Of a stretch of DNA of 42,602 nucleotides, positions 41,204 through 42,602 are shown piece by piece. How positions within the stretch are numbered: position 1 is the first letter of the stretch; each line of letters begins with the position of its first letter. The DNA is from Bifidobacteriaceae bacterium (lineage in GTDB: Bacteria; Actinomycetota; Actinomycetes; Actinomycetales; WQXJ01). The stretch covers positions 1-42,602 of the forward strand of contig JAITJZ010000125.1 in NCBI GenBank assembly GCA_031278655.1, in the 5' to 3' direction. The notes under the pieces were generated by a model. It searched no databases, was not told the DNA's origin, and saw only the letters and a list, made by a program, of their open reading frames with translations. The position numbers were made by a program, and so were the translations under genes.

Positions 41204-42198
41204 CCCGGCGCGGCTCTCTTGTCTGGCGCCGGGCGCCCGGCGAAGGCAGCCGTCAGCCGGCCGATCAGGTCTGCCGGCTGGAGAAGGTCCCTGTACACCG
41301 CCTCGACCACCACCCAACCGAGTCCTTGGAGCTGCCCTCGCCTGGAGACGTCATCGCGGGCTTGGATCGGATCGTTGAAGTGTTGGGCGCCGTGATACTC
41401 AAGCGCGATCATACGATCAATCCATCCCAGGTCGAGCAGGCGATCACGCATGCGCACCTGGAGGCGGTGGTTGATGGCTGGCTCTGGGAAGCCGGCGTCG
41501 AGCGCGATCAGGCGCAGCCAAGTCTCGTTCGGAGAGTCCGTCTGGGGCCTGACATATCGAAACGCCGCGCGGGCGGCCCGCACGCCCTTCAGCTGGCTCA
41601 ATCCCTGGATGTATGCAACGAAGCGGTCGTGCTTGATGAGCGGGTCTTGGCGACGCACAAGCGCGTCGCCAAGCTGCACACATTCGAGGAACGCCTGCCT
41701 GGCCCCTGAGGTGAACTGGCCCCGAAGGGCCGGGTCTGGCGCTGGCAAGAAGGGCCCGACCTGGCCCTTCAGGTGGCGCGCGACCACCTGAGCCCAGCAA
41801 TGGTCAAGGCGTGCCATCAACAGACCAGCGCGTTCCCAGCGCCAGGTCGGCCGTGGCGAGCGCTCCCTGTGCAACACGAGCTCCGGGCGGTTCGGCTCAA
41901 CCCGGCCCACTTGCGCCCGGGTCGGCAAGAGCACGTGGACCGGTCCGCGCGCCTGGTCTTCGAATGGTCGCGGCAGGTCGAGGCCGGTCAGGGCCAAGGC
42001 CGTAATGCCGCAGATGGCCGACCCGGGCGGGCAAACCAGCAGCGCGGCTCGCGCGCGGTCCAGGAGGGACGGGCTTTCGTCTGGTTCGCTGGGCAGGAAA
42101 TAGACCCCGCGAAACAGCTTCGTCCCGTCTCGCAAGACCCGTCTCGCCTGCGAATAGGTCAGGCCCGGAGTTGTCGCAATTGTTCCCACACACAACAT
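41197..42198 (-). CDS. DUF559-type endonuclease-fold protein with AbiEi-like N-terminus
   Basis: A 333-residue protein. The N-terminal part (GLTYSQARRVLRDG and LFRGVYFLP, about 11-40) resembles the winged-helix AbiEi-antitoxin-like domain common in actinobacterial proteins of this type. The C-terminal part (LLDLGWIDRMIALEYHGAQH, then GWVVVEAVYRDLLQP) is a DUF559/Vsr-like PD-(D/E)xK nuclease fold. Substrate and biological role are not known. ATG 42198 is chosen because the AbiEi-like region begins just after it; the open frame extends 42 codons upstream into hairpin C. The gene sits between two blocks of hairpin repeats, and hairpin B provides its stop codon. TTATCCACA lies about 44 bp before the start. 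Confidence 0.75.
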   Translation of the reverse strand: MLCVGTIATTPGLTYSQARRVLRDGTKLFRGVYFLPSEPDESPSLLDRARAALLVCPPGSAICGITALALTGLDLPRPFEDQARGPVHVLLPTRAQVGRVEPNRPELVLHRERSPRPTWRWERAGLLMARLDHCWAQVVARHLKGQVGPFLPAPDPALRGQFTSGARQAFLECVQLGDALVRRQDPLIKHDRFVAYIQGLSQLKGVRAARAAFRYVRPQTDSPNETWLRLIALDAGFPEPAINHRLQVRMRDRLLDLGWIDRMIALEYHGAQHFNDPIQARDDVSRRGQLQGLGWVVVEAVYRDLLQPADLIGRLTAAFAGRPAPDKRAAPGT

Positions 42199-42241
42199 GA
42201 TGGGGCCGAACGTCGGCCCTCGCCAGCGCCTCCATGAAATC

Positions 42242-42250
42242 TGTGGATAA
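42242..42250 (-). other. DnaA-box-like site (TTATCCACA)
   Basis: A perfect match to the DnaA box consensus on the minus strand, in the 5' region of the DUF559-type gene. It is single, so it is not evidence of an origin. The sequence may simply be part of the gene's promoter region. Confidence 0.35.
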
Positions 42251-42280
42251 CTTTTGCGGCCGGGCGGGCGGCGGCCGTTG

Positions 42281-42311
42281 CCCGGCGCCGCTGAAGTGGT
42301 GCTGGAGCACG
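42281..42311. repeat. Array leader repeat, copy 2
   Basis: The same 31-bp sequence as at 40959-40989 with one substitution (GGAGCACG for GGAACACG), directly before hairpin C. The 400-bp stretch 42199-42602 contains this leader, hairpins C and D, two spacers and the DnaA-box-like site; I see no gene in it. Confidence 0.85.
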
Positions 42312-42354
42312 TAACCCCGGTCAAGTTCGCGCGCCTGCAACTTGACCGGGGTTA
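42312..42354. repeat. Hairpin repeat C
   Basis: Identical in stem and loop to hairpin A. The spacer after it (42355-42474) is nearly the same as that after A, differing mainly in the middle (GGACGCCCCGGCCCCGGCGT in place of a CCGCCG-rich stretch). Confidence 0.93.
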
Positions 42355-42478
42355 GCTGCTTGGTTGGGCTCGGCTGGGACCGGGCGCTGGTTGAACGGTG
42401 GCCGCCGCACCGCTGTGAGCAGCGAGGACGCCCCGGCCCCGGCGTGTTGGGCTTGGCGCCGGGCGTGGGGCGCGCACG

Positions 42479-42521
42479 TAACCCCGGTCAAGTTCGCGCG
42501 CCTGCACCTTGACCGGGGTTA
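42479..42521. repeat. Hairpin repeat D
   Basis: 167 bp after C, as B is 167 bp after A. One base in the right arm differs (ACCTTGACC for AACTTGACC), giving a stem mismatch. The conserved spacer begins again at 42522 and runs to the window edge, so the array continues. Confidence 0.9.
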
Positions 42522-42602
42522 GCTGCTTGGCGGGGCTCGGCTGGGACCGGGCGCTGGTTGAACGGCGGCTGCCGCACCGCTGTGAGCAGCGCCGACGCCC
42601 CG

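Noticed and set aside
42242-42250. Replication origin suggested by TTATCCACA
   Set aside because: There is one perfect box only, with no dnaA/dnaN, no box cluster and no AT-rich unwinding region. Similar CTATCCACA at 16621 is also isolated.
42199-42324. Upstream start of the DUF559-type protein inside hairpin C
   Set aside because: The extra 42 codons read through the hairpin and leader repeat. The same peptide (MTGVTCSSTTSAAPG) can be read from hairpin A, so it reflects the repeat and not the protein.
40990-42521. Hairpin repeats as a CRISPR array
   Set aside because: The spacers are about 124 bp, similar to one another rather than unique, and no cas genes are present.
40990-42521. Hairpin repeats as integron attC sites
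   Set aside because: The stems are perfect palindromes without the extrahelical bases or GTTRRRY core sites of attC, and there is no integrase gene in view.

Overview
The window is very GC-rich, densely packed DNA with a gene content and order typical of a high-GC Gram-positive actinobacterium (Actinomycetota). Actinobacterial marks include DUF5926, DUF3073, DUF4032, DUF4235 and DUF6177 proteins, a sterol-carrier-like gene beside purF, the metG-tatD-rpf-type-rsmA-ispE string, an MsiK-type sugar ATPase, many GTG starts and several leaderless-type promoters. I cannot name the genus. Most of the window is chromosomal housekeeping; I see no phage, no insertion sequence with a transposase and no CRISPR array.

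Layout. 1-4 kb: end of a membrane protein gene, a family 2 glycosyltransferase, DUF5926, then a PadR regulator overlapping inositol-3-phosphate synthase. 4.1-5.6 kb: a protein that looks like a type I restriction HsdR subunit with all its catalytic motifs replaced. 5.7-8 kb: a three-gene redox set (MauE/DoxX-like membrane protein and two membrane-anchored DsbA-like proteins), then tRNA-Thr. 8.1-12.2 kb: a YfbK-like vWA lipoprotein, a NYN-type putative RNase and an AAA/DUF4143 ATPase. 12.4-18.5 kb: an M20 peptidase with an aromatic amino acid permease, msiK behind a structured leader, DUF4032 and methylglyoxal synthase. 18.6-24.5 kb: xseB/xseA, an SRPBCC-like protein, ispH, nudC and an MFS transporter. 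24.5-28.7 kb: a thiamine ABC transporter (thiB-thiP-thiQ, minus strand) behind a TPP riboswitch, and a divergent DUF4235 protein. 28.9-33.6 kb: DUF6177, a sterol-carrier-like protein, purF-purM and DUF3073. 33.7-42.6 kb: tRNA-Phe and tRNA-Asp, a nicotinamidase-like gene, metG, tatD, a G5/DUF348 cell-wall lytic protein, rsmA, ispE, and a DUF559-type endonuclease-fold gene flanked by a hairpin-repeat array that runs off the window.

The strongest unexplained signals are four. (1) A 167-bp-period array of near-identical long hairpins lies on both sides of the DUF559-type gene, and one hairpin supplies that gene's stop codon. (2) An 11-bp motif, GACGGCATCGG, occurs in at least 14 exact copies, both between genes and inside low-complexity coding stretches. 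(3) The HsdR-like protein has lost its nuclease and ATPase residues. (4) Many housekeeping proteins carry in-frame tandem-repeat expansions, including one inside the rRNA methyltransferase RsmA.

Functional links: ispE and ispH both belong to the MEP isoprenoid pathway; purF and purM are purine synthesis steps; the thi genes form one riboswitch-controlled import operon; the MauE-like and DsbA-like genes probably form an extracytoplasmic disulfide/thiol system.
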